Source of the DNA: Farysia itapuensis
Lineage: Eukaryota; Basidiomycota; Ustilaginomycetes; Ustilaginales; Ustilaginaceae
Assembly: GCA_023212645.1 (NCBI GenBank)
Contig: JALBYC010000003.1
Location: 248,001 to 312,000, forward strand
Length of the DNA: 64,000 bases
Reading direction: 5' to 3'
Below are positions 55,007-64,000 of this stretch, in pieces. Position 1 is the first letter of the stretch; each line of letters begins with the position of its first letter. The position numbers and the translations under genes are program-made. The notes below the pieces were generated by a model. The model saw only the letters and a list, made by a program, of their open reading frames with translations, was not told the origin of the DNA and did not search any database.

Positions 55007-56722
55007 TTAGTTGTCGAGGATCATGCTGATCTCGCGCTTGTTCGCGCTACGGCCTCGTGGGGACAAGGGCGCCGGGTTGTCCCGTTTGTGCCCTACATTG
55101 TTCTGAGCGGGAAGACCGTTGTCAAAGTGAGTGAATGGCTTTGTGCTGGTAAGACTTGGGATGCGGCCCAGGAGGAATTCCAGCTGTCGGAACGAGGCGG
55201 AAGGCTGGTACTGTGGAACCATGTGTCCGCTCAGATTGACTTCGACCCAGGTCAGCTTTCGTTCCGTTCGTGTTTTGCCCATAGTACCTGAAGCGGCCAG
55301 CGTTGCGAGCTGGGCGTCTTCGTGGAAAGGCACGTAAAAGTCTTGAGTAACTGGCTTCTGGAACCCTTGCTTTCCGCCCCACGTCATGTTCTGGATCGAC
55401 AGTAGGGTGCCATTGGCCAGCAACACCATATCCAGCATGCCGTGGCCAATCACTGTTCGCTGAACCCGATCAATAACTCCTGGAAGCACAGTGACGGACG
55501 AGTACTGTCCAGCTTCAGCGCCAGCATCAAGTCCAGAGCCTGTGTTGAACACATTGATGTTTGAGCAGGACGACCAGTCCACATCTGGAGCGTTGATTGC
55601 CTTCTTGACATCCGTACGGTTGAAGTAAATGGACGCACCGTTGGGCAGATAGTCGAAGCTACCAGGGAAACCCAATTGGTCCCACAGGAGCGGGCAAGTC
55701 GTTGCGACCTGGTAGATGTCGAAACAGGGGTTGATGTCGAGGATAGCGTTAAAGATGTAAGAGAATACATCACATTCGTCTGAATAGGCAGGAGGATCCG
55801 GAAGCTTTCCTTTGGGCGGGAAGGTGAGGTACTTGTCGAGATAAGCAGTGTAACCACAATTCTGGTCCATTTTGTCGATCTGAGCTTTGACAGTGTCGTT
55901 GAAGGGGAAAAGGCCAGACCAGTACTTTGTGAAAGCGGGCGCGGGGACTTGTTCAAGCATCTGGTCCGTGTTGATGGATGGATCGTAAATCATGATGCCG
56001 GTGACATTAAAGTATTCCTTGTTCTTCTCGTCAAGCATCGAACTGGCAATGTTGGGGACGTATTGACCAGCATAGGACTCGCCAGTGATGTACAGCGACC
56101 GGTTCTGGAGATCAAAGGTGTTGACAAAGTTTTTGTAGAAGCCCTTGAATTGCGTAGCCAGCTCGGCTTCGGTGGTGATGTTGGGTGATCCTTGCGAGAA
56201 GCCAGTGCCTACGGGCTGTTCTACCCAAAGCACATTGGTGAGGTTTGTCCAGCTCCAGGGGTTTGGCACAGGCTTGTAAGTGCCATACTGCCACAACCAA
56301 GGGCCATTTTCTTGCATCAGGCCTTCGAGCGACGAGCAGCCGGGGCCACCGTTCAGCCAGATAGTGATCTCGTTTGAGGCTGCAGGGTTCTTGGAGGGAA
56401 AGTACCAAAAGTACAGCTTGCGCGTTTCCCCCTTGCTTGTGGAGATGGGCATCAAACCAGCATACGACTCGCCAATGTCGAAGTCGACGTCTGGTACAGA
56501 TGTACCGTTGACATAGAAAGGCTTTGTTTTGCTGTTGTAGTGCAGCTTTGCGGAAGAGCCGGACGAAGTGCTCCCCTTAGCTGCCATCTGACGGAAGGCA
56601 GCAGCGCGGTCATGTACATCGACATAGGAAGAGTGCAGCTTTCCGACATGCTGCAAACCTCGAGCGCACGTCTCGTACACCGCAACGCTGGCGAGTAGGA
56701 GCGCTGCTGGGATGAGTTTCAT
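55007..56722 (-). CDS. Secreted serine carboxypeptidase (S10 family), second copy type
   Basis: A 571-residue preproenzyme with a signal peptide (MKLIPAALLLASVAVYETCA). WLNGGPGCSSLEG, Ser216 (GESYAGQY), Asp431 (GMLDMV) and His500 (GHMVPQYQP) form the S10 catalytic set. Many NxS/T sites (for example NGTS, NLTN, NRSL, NVTG) fit a glycosylated secreted or vacuolar enzyme. The C-terminal tail is hydrophilic and lacks the membrane span of Kex1-type enzymes. It differs clearly from the carboxypeptidase Y-like protein encoded 4.3 kb to the left, with a short propeptide. A TATA element is about 45 bp upstream of the start. Confidence 0.92.
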   Translation of the reverse strand: MKLIPAALLLASVAVYETCARGLQHVGKLHSSYVDVHDRAAAFRQMAAKGSTSSGSSAKLHYNSKTKPFYVNGTSVPDVDFDIGESYAGLMPISTSKGETRKLYFWYFPSKNPAASNEITIWLNGGPGCSSLEGLMQENGPWLWQYGTYKPVPNPWSWTNLTNVLWVEQPVGTGFSQGSPNITTEAELATQFKGFYKNFVNTFDLQNRSLYITGESYAGQYVPNIASSMLDEKNKEYFNVTGIMIYDPSINTDQMLEQVPAPAFTKYWSGLFPFNDTVKAQIDKMDQNCGYTAYLDKYLTFPPKGKLPDPPAYSDECDVFSYIFNAILDINPCFDIYQVATTCPLLWDQLGFPGSFDYLPNGASIYFNRTDVKKAINAPDVDWSSCSNINVFNTGSGLDAGAEAGQYSSVTVLPGVIDRVQRTVIGHGMLDMVLLANGTLLSIQNMTWGGKQGFQKPVTQDFYVPFHEDAQLATLAASGTMGKTRTERKLTWVEVNLSGHMVPQYQPSASFRQLEFLLGRIPSLTSTKPFTHFDNGLPAQNNVGHKRDNPAPLSPRGRSANKREISMILDN

Positions 56723-57305
56723 TTTTGGGGAGGAAAGAGAGCGTACGGCATTGCGCCGGCCTTGCTTTATATCATGAAAGGGCTCCTAGAGGAGTGTCAC
56801 TGCAGCACACCGAGAGCACCAACATGATAGCCATTGGCTTGGCTTAGCTCGGCTACCCCGCCGGCTGTGGAAGCTCCTATCAATAAGGTTGATTAATGCG
56901 AATCGAACAGCGCTCGGAGAACGATTAATTTCTGGATTCTGTCAATCATTTTTAATTTCCGACGGTTAATACAAGAGAAGCCGCGCTTACCTTTGGCTTG
57001 TCACGCCGGACCCTACCCCTCCGCTGCTCGGCACGAGACATGCAATCTCGCTTCTGCGCGAAGTAATGAAAGCCAGGGATCGCGGTAATCGCCGGACACT
57101 TGTGACTTATCCAACCAACCGGCGACATGGCAGCAATCAAAATCATCGCAAAGAGACTCGCATCGTTGTGTCGAGCATCTCGGTTTTCGTGGTACAAACT
57201 TTCGAAAAATTTCAAGCAAAGCACGGTGCACACGGTGGTTTTTATATCAAGCTTCTGTCAAATTCTAGTGTAACATGGGTGACTCTCTATTGTACAAATG
57301 GTGTT
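56723..57305. other. Intergenic region between carboxypeptidase and sugar transporter genes
   Basis: 583 bp. The left part is the carboxypeptidase promoter (minus-strand TATAAA at about 56765-56772). The rest has no supported gene. Confidence 0.45.
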
Positions 57306-58955
57306 TTACTTAGCATCTCGGACAGAGTAGCTGGGGTTCACAGCGTAGTCCTTGTCCTTGTTTTGGTCATCGCTGGCCGAAGGCGAGGTCTCGCGCCACT
57401 GGGACTCGAGTGCTGCAGGCATCGAGTGCGAAGGAACTTCGTCACGAGTGGGTCGTCGACTGGCAAGTCCGATCTTGTACCATGGCAGGTCGAAGAGCTC
57501 ATCGATTGTCTCGAGACTCTTGCCGGATGTCTCTGGCAGGAAGAACGTGTAGATGGGTAGAGCAGCGACAAGCGACATGGCAGCAAAGATACCAAATGTT
57601 CCGGCGCCCTTCAATCCCGAGTTGAGCATTGGTTGCAGTGCACGGGTAGTACTGTACTGCAGAGCAAAGTGGAAAGCCATCACCACCGAGGCAGACAGGG
57701 CCCGAACATCCAGCGAGAAGATCTCACTGTTGATGAGGTATTGAGCAAGGTTTCCACCAGCGCTCCACGAAGCACCGGCAATGAAGATTCCAGCAATGGC
57801 GGCTTCTGAGGCGGCCTTGTTAGCGGCATGCTTGTGGTCAATGTAGACTCCAAGATAGATGGCGACCCAAAGCATGGCAAGACCCTGGCAGATTGTGCTG
57901 ACAATGAGAGTGCGGCGACGACCGAAGAGATCGATGAGGAAGAAACTCGAGAGAATACCAGAGCCAAGCTTGACCGCGCCGAAGCCGGCGCTCATCACGT
58001 AGCCCTTGGTGTCGTGCACGCCAATCAGAGTCAGGATGCGGTTAGCGTAAGTGGAGAGCGCACCGGGGCCCTGCCATTGACCAAGCACCTGAATAGCGAT
58101 GCAGAGCGCGAGCTTGAACTGGTTGTTCTTGTTGGTGAAAAGCTCTCTGAATTTGCCAGAGATACCCATTCCTTCGGTTGCCTCGCGTTCCTGTCGAACT
58201 GAGTCGGCAATGAGCTCGATCTCTTCGTCATATTCTCGTTGTCTAGGTTCCATTTTGCGGTACCAGGAAAGTGATCGGGCGGCGTCTTCGTTTCGGTCCT
58301 GAGCCATGAGCCATCGAGGTGACTCCTTCATGAAAAAGGTGCAGAGAAGGATAACGACGTGGAAGGAGAAGTTGAGCGCCATCGGAACCTGCCAGATGGC
58401 GTTCTTGGAGGCGTTGATGTGAGTCTTGACGCCCAAATTAGTGCAGTAGCCGAGGAGAAGACCGAGGTAGACGTTGAAGGAGTAGACGGATGTGCAAAGA
58501 CCACGTACTTGTCGAGGAGCCACCTCGACAAGAAAAACGGGAGCAACAATTGGGGTTATACCGACGCCAACTCCGTTGAGCGCACGAGCAGCCATGAGCA
58601 TGGCGTAGTTGCCATTGCTTCCGGCCCACAAGGAGCTGCCGAAAAGAATGAGCACACAGGCGATCTGAGCACCTCGAACTCGGCCCAAGTACTGCGCCAC
58701 AGGATAACCAATAATGGCGCCGAGAATGGAGAATAGCTGAACCATGGCCGTGACGTTGGACTCCTTGTTGCTCTTGGAGACGATGTTGAAGTCCTTCTCA
58801 AAGATCTTTTGTGAAATCATGCCGCCAATAAGACCCTCGTCGATACCACGAGAGGCACCCAGCAGACCCATACCAACGACGGCAAGCACCAACCGCCAGT
58901 TGAGCGCCGACTTGGGCGTCTCGGAGAGGTGTGCAAATTTAGATGGCACGTACAT
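57306..58955 (-). CDS. MFS sugar transporter (quinate/hexose permease family)
   Basis: A 549-residue transporter with 12 predicted spans. Signatures: GIDEGLIGGMIS in span 1, the PVAQYLGRVRG loop, RALNGVGVGITPIVAPVFLVEVAP (span 4-5), KESPRWLMAQDRNEDA (the PESPR-type motif after span 6, with Lys in place of Pro), QVLGQWQGPGALSTYA (span 7) and LPETSGKSLETIDELF (the PETKG-type motif, with Ser). These deviations are common in the quinate/lactose-type branch. The central QWQGPG replaces the usual QQxxG of hexose carriers. The substrate is therefore uncertain. Confidence 0.9.
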   Translation of the reverse strand: MYVPSKFAHLSETPKSALNWRLVLAVVGMGLLGASRGIDEGLIGGMISQKIFEKDFNIVSKSNKESNVTAMVQLFSILGAIIGYPVAQYLGRVRGAQIACVLILFGSSLWAGSNGNYAMLMAARALNGVGVGITPIVAPVFLVEVAPRQVRGLCTSVYSFNVYLGLLLGYCTNLGVKTHINASKNAIWQVPMALNFSFHVVILLCTFFMKESPRWLMAQDRNEDAARSLSWYRKMEPRQREYDEEIELIADSVRQEREATEGMGISGKFRELFTNKNNQFKLALCIAIQVLGQWQGPGALSTYANRILTLIGVHDTKGYVMSAGFGAVKLGSGILSSFFLIDLFGRRRTLIVSTICQGLAMLWVAIYLGVYIDHKHAANKAASEAAIAGIFIAGASWSAGGNLAQYLINSEIFSLDVRALSASVVMAFHFALQYSTTRALQPMLNSGLKGAGTFGIFAAMSLVAALPIYTFFLPETSGKSLETIDELFDLPWYKIGLASRRPTRDEVPSHSMPAALESQWRETSPSASDDQNKDKDYAVNPSYSVRDAK

Positions 58956-59963
58956 GTTGAGGAGGGGCAGGAGGGGTGGTTGAGAGCTTGAGGGAAAAAA
59001 GCTAGGCCTTGGGGCTCGGGGTACTGATGGTCTTATACCCGTTCCATAGCGCTGGCGAAAGGATGGGGCCCCTCGCTTCCTGTGCAGGCGGGGGCGAATC
59101 TTTGCAACGGACTATCCGACGGAATCCCCCACCGGTCAACGATGCTGCATCAGCAGCTACCTGCCTGTGCGCGACCATCGAGATTGAGAAAAGGCGCGAA
59201 ATGTCCACTTGTGCCTGCAGCGTGGTACAAGGAAAAGCGAATTGACAGCGTCCCGCAACCTTTTTTTTGGGACCGCTCGTATCACCGCGGCAGTAGAGCA
59301 CAGTAAGAACGGCCAGCCGTCGGCAAAATTCGCCTGCCCACGGCCTGAGGAAAATAGTGCGAATTTCGGTTTTGGTGACTGAACCCTCCTCCACGTTGCG
59401 GAACAGCCCTTCGGAATGTTCCGACATCCTCCTTCAGCTTTCCGTTCGGTTAATCGTCGTCCGCTGACCCCCTGCTAATCTGTAGACAGCAAGTCTTGCT
59501 GAGCGAGTGATACAGTCACAATTTTTCTTATCGATTCTACGCAACCTCAATGACAACAAAGTCATCACAGTGACAGTGTGACGAGCAGACAAAAATCATA
59601 CGCAGCGCAGTGACTATAGGACGGACGATCACATACAGCGCCTTGCCCTGCTCTCCAAAAAGTCCGCCTTTGTGGAAGCCTACATCTCAAGATTCGACAG
59701 GAATTTGCGGAAAAGAACGGAAGATGATGCGCAGAAGCGGTCACTATCGACGTGGACATTGCTGTGAAGGCGGATGACTCCGTTGCATGAATGTCAAAAA
59801 TCCCGGCGTCGGTCCGGTCGGTGCTCGCTTGCCCATGCCGATGGGTCGGTATGTCAAATTCCCCGCGGCCACGAAATTGTCGCTTCTCGAAGCTCACATT
59901 TGTGAATGTTCTTCTGCAATTCATGCTGACGACTTTAAAATGATTACAAAATGCGGGGTCGAC
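58956..59963. other. Intergenic region between sugar transporter and GUF1
   Basis: About 1 kb. A minus-strand TATAAG at about 59032-59037 probably serves the transporter. Short open frames (59002-59427 and 59565-59924, minus) have no family resemblance and are not called. Confidence 0.45.
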
Positions 59964-62057
59964 CTACTTTGCTTTGGTACGAGTGTCCAGAACTTCAAGG
60001 AACTTCTCGGTGGGAATGCGGACGCGGCCTACTCCCATGGCTTTCATCTGTTTCTTGCCTTCTTTTTGACGATTCAGATGCTTGAGTTTACGCTCGTAGT
60101 GGCCGCCGTATAAGCCTGCCGTAACGTCTTTGCGATACGCAGATAACGTTTCTCGCGCGACCACCTTGCTGCCTGTGCTCGCTTGAATCGAAACCTCAAA
60201 TTGTTGTCGAGGAATAATGTCCTTGAGCTTTTTGACCCAGAGACGCGCGTGGTATGTGAGCTTCGACCTGTGCGTGATGATTGAGAGCGAGTCCAACACT
60301 GTGTTGGCGATCAAGAAATTGATCTTGACCAGATCACTCTTTTGATAGCCAGCCTCTGCGTATTCAAATGAGGCAAAGCCAGAAGAGCACGATTTGAGCT
60401 TGTCAAAGAAATCGGTCACTATCTCCGATAAAGGTAGACGGTATGTCAGCTGAACTGACCTGATCGCCGATGCTGAAGTTGGAAATGAAAGATCTACTTG
60501 TTCTCCACGATGCTCGCTGCACAGCTGCATGATCTCGCCCGTGTACTCTTCGGGACATTTTACGACGCCCTGTACCATCGGTTCTTCGAGCGCAAGCATC
60601 TTCGACTTCATCATTGTGTCGTCCGGAAAGTCGATGGGATTGGAGATCAATTGATCGCGACCGTCGCGCCACCGAATCCGGTATGGCACCGATGGTGCAG
60701 TCACGAGAATAGCATGTCCGTATTCGTCTTCCAATCGCTGTCGGAAAACGTCCAAGTGTAGCAGCCCTAGAAATCCTAGACGACAACCTTGACCAAGTGC
60801 CATGGATGACTCGCGCTGAACCGTGACCGATCGATCGTTGAGCGCCAATCGTTTGATAGCGTCTTCGAGCTTCAGAAAGTCGGTATGTTCCACGGGGAAG
60901 ATGCCAGCATAGACCATGGGGACTGTGGGCGCAAAGCCTTCTAGCGGCTCTATCTTTTGTGTCGCTAGGTGGAAGGTGTCACCAATCTGCGCCTCGCTCA
61001 TGTCTTTCATGTTGGCAATGATCCAGCCAACTTGTCCTTTGCGCAACACTTCGGTGGGTATCATTTCGGGAGAGTTGACACCTAGGCCCAACACTTCGTA
61101 TCTTTTACCCGTGTGATATGCTGCGATCTTGTCACCCTTTCGAACAGCACCTTCCGCTATTGAGACTAAGGAAACAACGCCCTTATACTGGTCGTACCAA
61201 CTATCAAACACGAGCGCTCGAAATCCAGGACCATCGCGTCCTTCAAGCTTGCCGCTTTCCACACCTGGAGGTGGTTTCGTACGTTCCACCAGCGCTCTCA
61301 GGACGCTCTCGACTCCTTTGCCCGTTTTGGCCGAGATCAGCAACGGGTCGTGTCCAGGTAAAGACGTGTCGATCCCCAAAATGTCTTCCATCTGCTGTGC
61401 GCATCGATCGGGATCCGCTGCGGGTAAGTCGCTTTTGTTCATCACTGGAACGATGGTTAGATCCTTCTGCTTTGCAAGTTCAAAGACAGTGATCGATTGG
61501 GATTGAATGCCTTGGGTAGAGTCTACTACGAGTAATGCACTTTGACACGCTGAGAGCGACCGACTGACCTCGTATGAAAAGTCGACATGACCCGGACAGT
61601 CGATGAGATTGAGCAGGTAACGACCTGCTTTTGGGGCAAACCCATCCTCAAATGCTGAGACAAAGCCTTCTTGCGGCCCGTCGTAGTCGTACACCATAGT
61701 GACAGCCTGTGATTTGACTGTGATGCCTCTCTCTCGTTCGACTTTCAGCTTGTCGAGCACTTGCTTGTTGGAGCCGTCGTTCGGTATAGTCCCTGTGAGC
61801 TCGAGTAATCGATCGGCCAGCGTCGATTTCCCATGGTCTACATGACTGATGATGGAAAATGTGCGTGTCTCCAAGCGGTCAAAGGCAATATCCGATCTGG
61901 AACTTGCCTGACACCCTACAGGCGAAGATGTGAAGCCTCGGCCTATCAGTAGACTAGAGCCCAGAGTGTGCGCAGGCGCAGGCACGCACTGATGGCACCA
62001 CAGCGCTCTCGGGACTGGTAGGCATTTCCTAGCGCTATAACATCCTGTCCGGATCAT
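59964..62057 (-). CDS. GUF1: GUF1, mitochondrial LepA/EF4-type translation GTPase
   Basis: A 697-residue protein from the ATG at 62057; the frame is open a little further upstream without an ATG. A basic, hydroxylated N-terminus (about 70 residues) is a mitochondrial presequence. The GTPase domain has SHVDHGKSTLADRL (G1), RGITVKSQ (switch I), DCPGHVDF (G3) and NKSDLP (G4). The LepA-specific C-terminal block with the unique CTD runs to the end (VGRVRIPTEKFLEVL). EF4/GUF1 back-translocates or remodels stalled mitochondrial ribosomes. The single exon and full length match the family. Confidence 0.96.
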   Translation of the reverse strand: MIRTGCYSARKCLPVPRALWCHQCVPAPAHTLGSSLLIGRGFTSSPVGCQASSRSDIAFDRLETRTFSIISHVDHGKSTLADRLLELTGTIPNDGSNKQVLDKLKVERERGITVKSQAVTMVYDYDGPQEGFVSAFEDGFAPKAGRYLLNLIDCPGHVDFSYEVSRSLSACQSALLVVDSTQGIQSQSITVFELAKQKDLTIVPVMNKSDLPAADPDRCAQQMEDILGIDTSLPGHDPLLISAKTGKGVESVLRALVERTKPPPGVESGKLEGRDGPGFRALVFDSWYDQYKGVVSLVSIAEGAVRKGDKIAAYHTGKRYEVLGLGVNSPEMIPTEVLRKGQVGWIIANMKDMSEAQIGDTFHLATQKIEPLEGFAPTVPMVYAGIFPVEHTDFLKLEDAIKRLALNDRSVTVQRESSMALGQGCRLGFLGLLHLDVFRQRLEDEYGHAILVTAPSVPYRIRWRDGRDQLISNPIDFPDDTMMKSKMLALEEPMVQGVVKCPEEYTGEIMQLCSEHRGEQVDLSFPTSASAIRSVQLTYRLPLSEIVTDFFDKLKSCSSGFASFEYAEAGYQKSDLVKINFLIANTVLDSLSIITHRSKLTYHARLWVKKLKDIIPRQQFEVSIQASTGSKVVARETLSAYRKDVTAGLYGGHYERKLKHLNRQKEGKKQMKAMGVGRVRIPTEKFLEVLDTRTKAK

Positions 62058-62655
62058 GTCTTCATCCTGCTGACGCTTGTTCGAATCCACCAATGCCAGC
62101 TTCCGATTCTTCGTACGTCAAATAAAAATGGGTCCGGAACTCGGATGTCTAGAGGTAGACAATGACTAAGCATGACAAATGCGATCCTCAATCACTCAGA
62201 GATCAAAATTGCACCACCGCAGCAAGGCATTGCTTGTTGACTAGCGGCAATGCGTGTGCCGCACGTCAGTACAGCTGGCAAGAGCAGAGTGAGCGCAGGC
62301 AAAAGACGGCGGCGATTGTGTGAAAACGTTGGGGAAAATAAGATTCGGCTAGGAACGCGCCGTGGTTGGCCACGATGCGCGCTTTTATCGCAGTGCATGA
62401 TGGATAATCTTGGCAGGCAAAACTCGGCTACCGTCTCTCCGCTCAAATAATGTCGGACGATCCACCTCCATTCGTACTCAATCAATCTACCGGCTCTCCA
62501 TCCTCCGTACCTTCCTTCAGCTCGCTGGAACGCACGTCCGCTCGTTAAGTTCTTTGTGGCGCAGTAGCTCCTTCCCCACATACTACCACCATTCCATTTC
62601 CGCCTGGTGTTGGTTCGCCCCTAGCCACGGGTGTCGCCACCTCTCACACGTATAC
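62058..62655. promoter_or_regulatory. Divergent promoter between GUF1 and the F-box-like gene
   Basis: 598 bp with no recognisable gene. A minus-strand open frame at 62192-62581 lacks any family resemblance and is not called. Confidence 0.45.
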
Positions 62656-64000
62656 ATGACGGTCCAATTGCCAGATGAGATCGTGGACCAGATCCTCTAC
62701 CTGGCGTGCACGCTTCCAGCACGCTCCAGAGATGCAAAGCGAGAACCACCAAGTCTGGTCGCAAGCCGCCTTAAAGCCCGCTCATCAGCGCCTCATCTCG
62801 ACATTCCGACCACGCTAAAGCTGCTGCGCCTTTCACCTCACCATTACCCGTACATCACCTCTATACTTTACAAGGGGCCGCGGTTGTCCGATCCGATCAG
62901 CCTCTCTCTCTTTGCGCGGACACTGACGAATCGTCCTGCCCTTGGCCGTCTGGTCAAGCATCTCTGGGTTGGACACACTTACCAAGGCGAGTCGATCCCC
63001 TCCAACGCGCAAAATGCTGGTCAAGCGGGAACGCAAAACGCCTATGCGCTCAACCAGAAACTTGCTACGTTCTCAGATCTTCGCAGCTGTCTTGCTCGTG
63101 GCATAGCACCAACAAATCTGCTCTCGCCAGATTTCGAAAAGCAGATTGCGCAGTGGGCAGCGCAGAATGTACAAGCAAATTCCCGTACTATGGATCCATT
63201 ACGCGCTCCTCGTGGAATCCACCCAGACTCCCCAGGGTCAGGAGATCCTGATTCTCGAGGCTGGCATTGGATTGGCGTTGATGAATGGGTATTGCGCCTT
63301 TGGGACGGACGGGATTTGGTCATTCAATTTCGTGAGCTTGCGCAGATCAGCTTCTTCCTCGAGCTTAAGCGTCTCATCAAGCAGACCGGAGCGTCGCTTC
63401 CTGCCGAGCCACCATCTCCAGCTCAATCATCAACTCCGTCAAGTCTTCTAGACACCGACCTAGTAACACCGTTCCAACCACGTCAAGCGGCAGACAGGCG
63501 TTCAGGAACTGAAGGAGACCCAATGGACTGGGCAGACGCATCTGACTACGTGGAGCCGAACCCGTCTCTCGATGACCAGCCCATCTATTCGGACGATCTT
63601 GACCTGGACGTGCTAGATGCAGAGCGAGACGTCTACTTTGCAGAGATGGGTGTCAACACCAAGCGGCATAAATGGTCCGAGCTGGCAAAGGTCGGCGATC
63701 AGATGGTCGAATGGTGGCTAATCTGGTCTGTAGCACGTACACGCGCAAGGGCGAGACTCGCAGCGCGGCGTATCTTCGAGGTAGAGCAACGCAACAAGCG
63801 TCTGCACCACTGGAAGCCTCTCCGCCCACAACCAGAGCTGAATGCCAAAAACCATTTCACACATCCAACGCTCTTTGCGCGCTCCGGCGCAACGCATCTG
63901 CTCGTCGGAGGCGCACCCCCTAGGGCCAGAGATGAGGCATGGAACGGGGCTCGAAGCGGCATTTTAGAGTACGAGACCGACTCTGATACTGGATCGGACT
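62656..64000 (+). CDS. F-box-like protein, 3' end cut by the window edge
   Basis: From the ATG at 62656 the frame is open to the last base (448 complete codons), so the stop lies outside. The N-terminus LPDEIVDQILYLACTLPARS has the LPxEIxxxI pattern of an F-box, followed by LKLLRLSPHHYPYITSILYK, where such proteins link substrate recognition to SCF ubiquitin ligases. The rest has a WHWIGVDEWVLRLWDG block and two acidic stretches, and an Arg-rich segment (SVARTRARARLAARRIFE). I do not recognise a specific family beyond the F-box-like start. No introns are evident. Confidence 0.65.
   Translation, partial: MTVQLPDEIVDQILYLACTLPARSRDAKREPPSLVASRLKARSSAPHLDIPTTLKLLRLSPHHYPYITSILYKGPRLSDPISLSLFARTLTNRPALGRLVKHLWVGHTYQGESIPSNAQNAGQAGTQNAYALNQKLATFSDLRSCLARGIAPTNLLSPDFEKQIAQWAAQNVQANSRTMDPLRAPRGIHPDSPGSGDPDSRGWHWIGVDEWVLRLWDGRDLVIQFRELAQISFFLELKRLIKQTGASLPAEPPSPAQSSTPSSLLDTDLVTPFQPRQAADRRSGTEGDPMDWADASDYVEPNPSLDDQPIYSDDLDLDVLDAERDVYFAEMGVNTKRHKWSELAKVGDQMVEWWLIWSVARTRARARLAARRIFEVEQRNKRLHHWKPLRPQPELNAKNHFTHPTLFARSGATHLLVGGAPPRARDEAWNGARSGILEYETDSDTGSD

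Noticed and set aside
59002..59427. A 141-codon minus-strand frame starting with ATG upstream of the sugar transporter
   Set aside because: It overlaps the transporter's promoter and TATA element, and no domain or splice support was seen.
62070..62095. A tRNA B-box-like sequence (gttcgaatcc) upstream of GUF1
   Set aside because: No matching A box or cloverleaf pairing on either strand.

Overview
The window is a gene-dense stretch of a eukaryotic, very probably fungal, nuclear genome. Introns are short (about 50-75 nt, GT...AG) and few, most enzymes sit in one long exon, and intergenic gaps are often under 300 bp. Several families point to fungi (Zn2Cys6 factor, ACR3, PMP3, fungal serine carboxypeptidases, GIT1-type permease, YNL011C-type CofD protein, YPR170W-B-type V-ATPase subunit f). 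An intron-poor, medium-GC basidiomycete of the smut lineage (Ustilaginomycotina) is my best guess; the lineage is inference, the kingdom is well supported. I call 37 protein-coding genes, two of them cut by the window edges. I found no convincing tRNA, rRNA, transposon or CRISPR.

Layout. 0-11 kb: SLX1-like nuclease fragment, secreted agmatinase-like enzyme, FGGY sugar kinase, peptidyl-tRNA hydrolase 2, CAD-type alcohol dehydrogenase, ACR3 arsenite exporter, CYP52/63-like P450. 11-20 kb: V-ATPase subunit f (two exons), SNM1/PSO2 crosslink-repair nuclease, PI-PLC, small Tic20/DUF4870-like membrane protein, SET-domain protein. 20-31 kb: GIT1-like permease with tandem duplications at both ends of its gene, old-yellow-enzyme-type reductase, omega-type GST (three exons), large secreted alpha/beta hydrolase, GMC oxidoreductase. 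31-42 kb: a one-ORF fusion of a NAPE-PLD/FMP30-type metallo-beta-lactamase with an EFM4-type methyltransferase, CofD-like protein (four exons), GAL7, TMEM97/EXPERA protein (four exons), SERF/4F5 protein (three exons), CCDC47-like protein, tail-anchored inositol 5-phosphatase, AhpD-like protein. 42-52 kb: Zn2Cys6 factor, SDR, PMP3 protein with a long tail, DsbA-like protein, carboxypeptidase Y-like protease, an orphan 68-residue protein, MDR oxidoreductase. 52-64 kb: DHA2 MFS transporter, second serine carboxypeptidase, sugar transporter, GUF1, and a 3'-truncated F-box-like gene.

Most genes look like ordinary housekeeping or transport genes and are not arranged as one obvious pathway. The reductase, GST, hydrolase and GMC oxidoreductase at 22-31 kb could form a loose redox or detoxification neighbourhood, but this is only inference. 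The most unusual items are the NAPE-PLD/EFM4 fusion, the doubly duplicated permease gene, a 23-bp perfect palindrome in the agmatinase/kinase promoter, short tandem repeats (7-8 bp units) in two divergent promoters, and a PCNA-binding box plus a cluster of SUMO-type motifs in the SNM1 protein.

Start codons were set at real ATGs. For some genes the open frame extends further upstream without an ATG, and the shorter start is used. Exon joins were read by eye from GT/AG sites, frame and family similarity and are not confirmed by transcripts.
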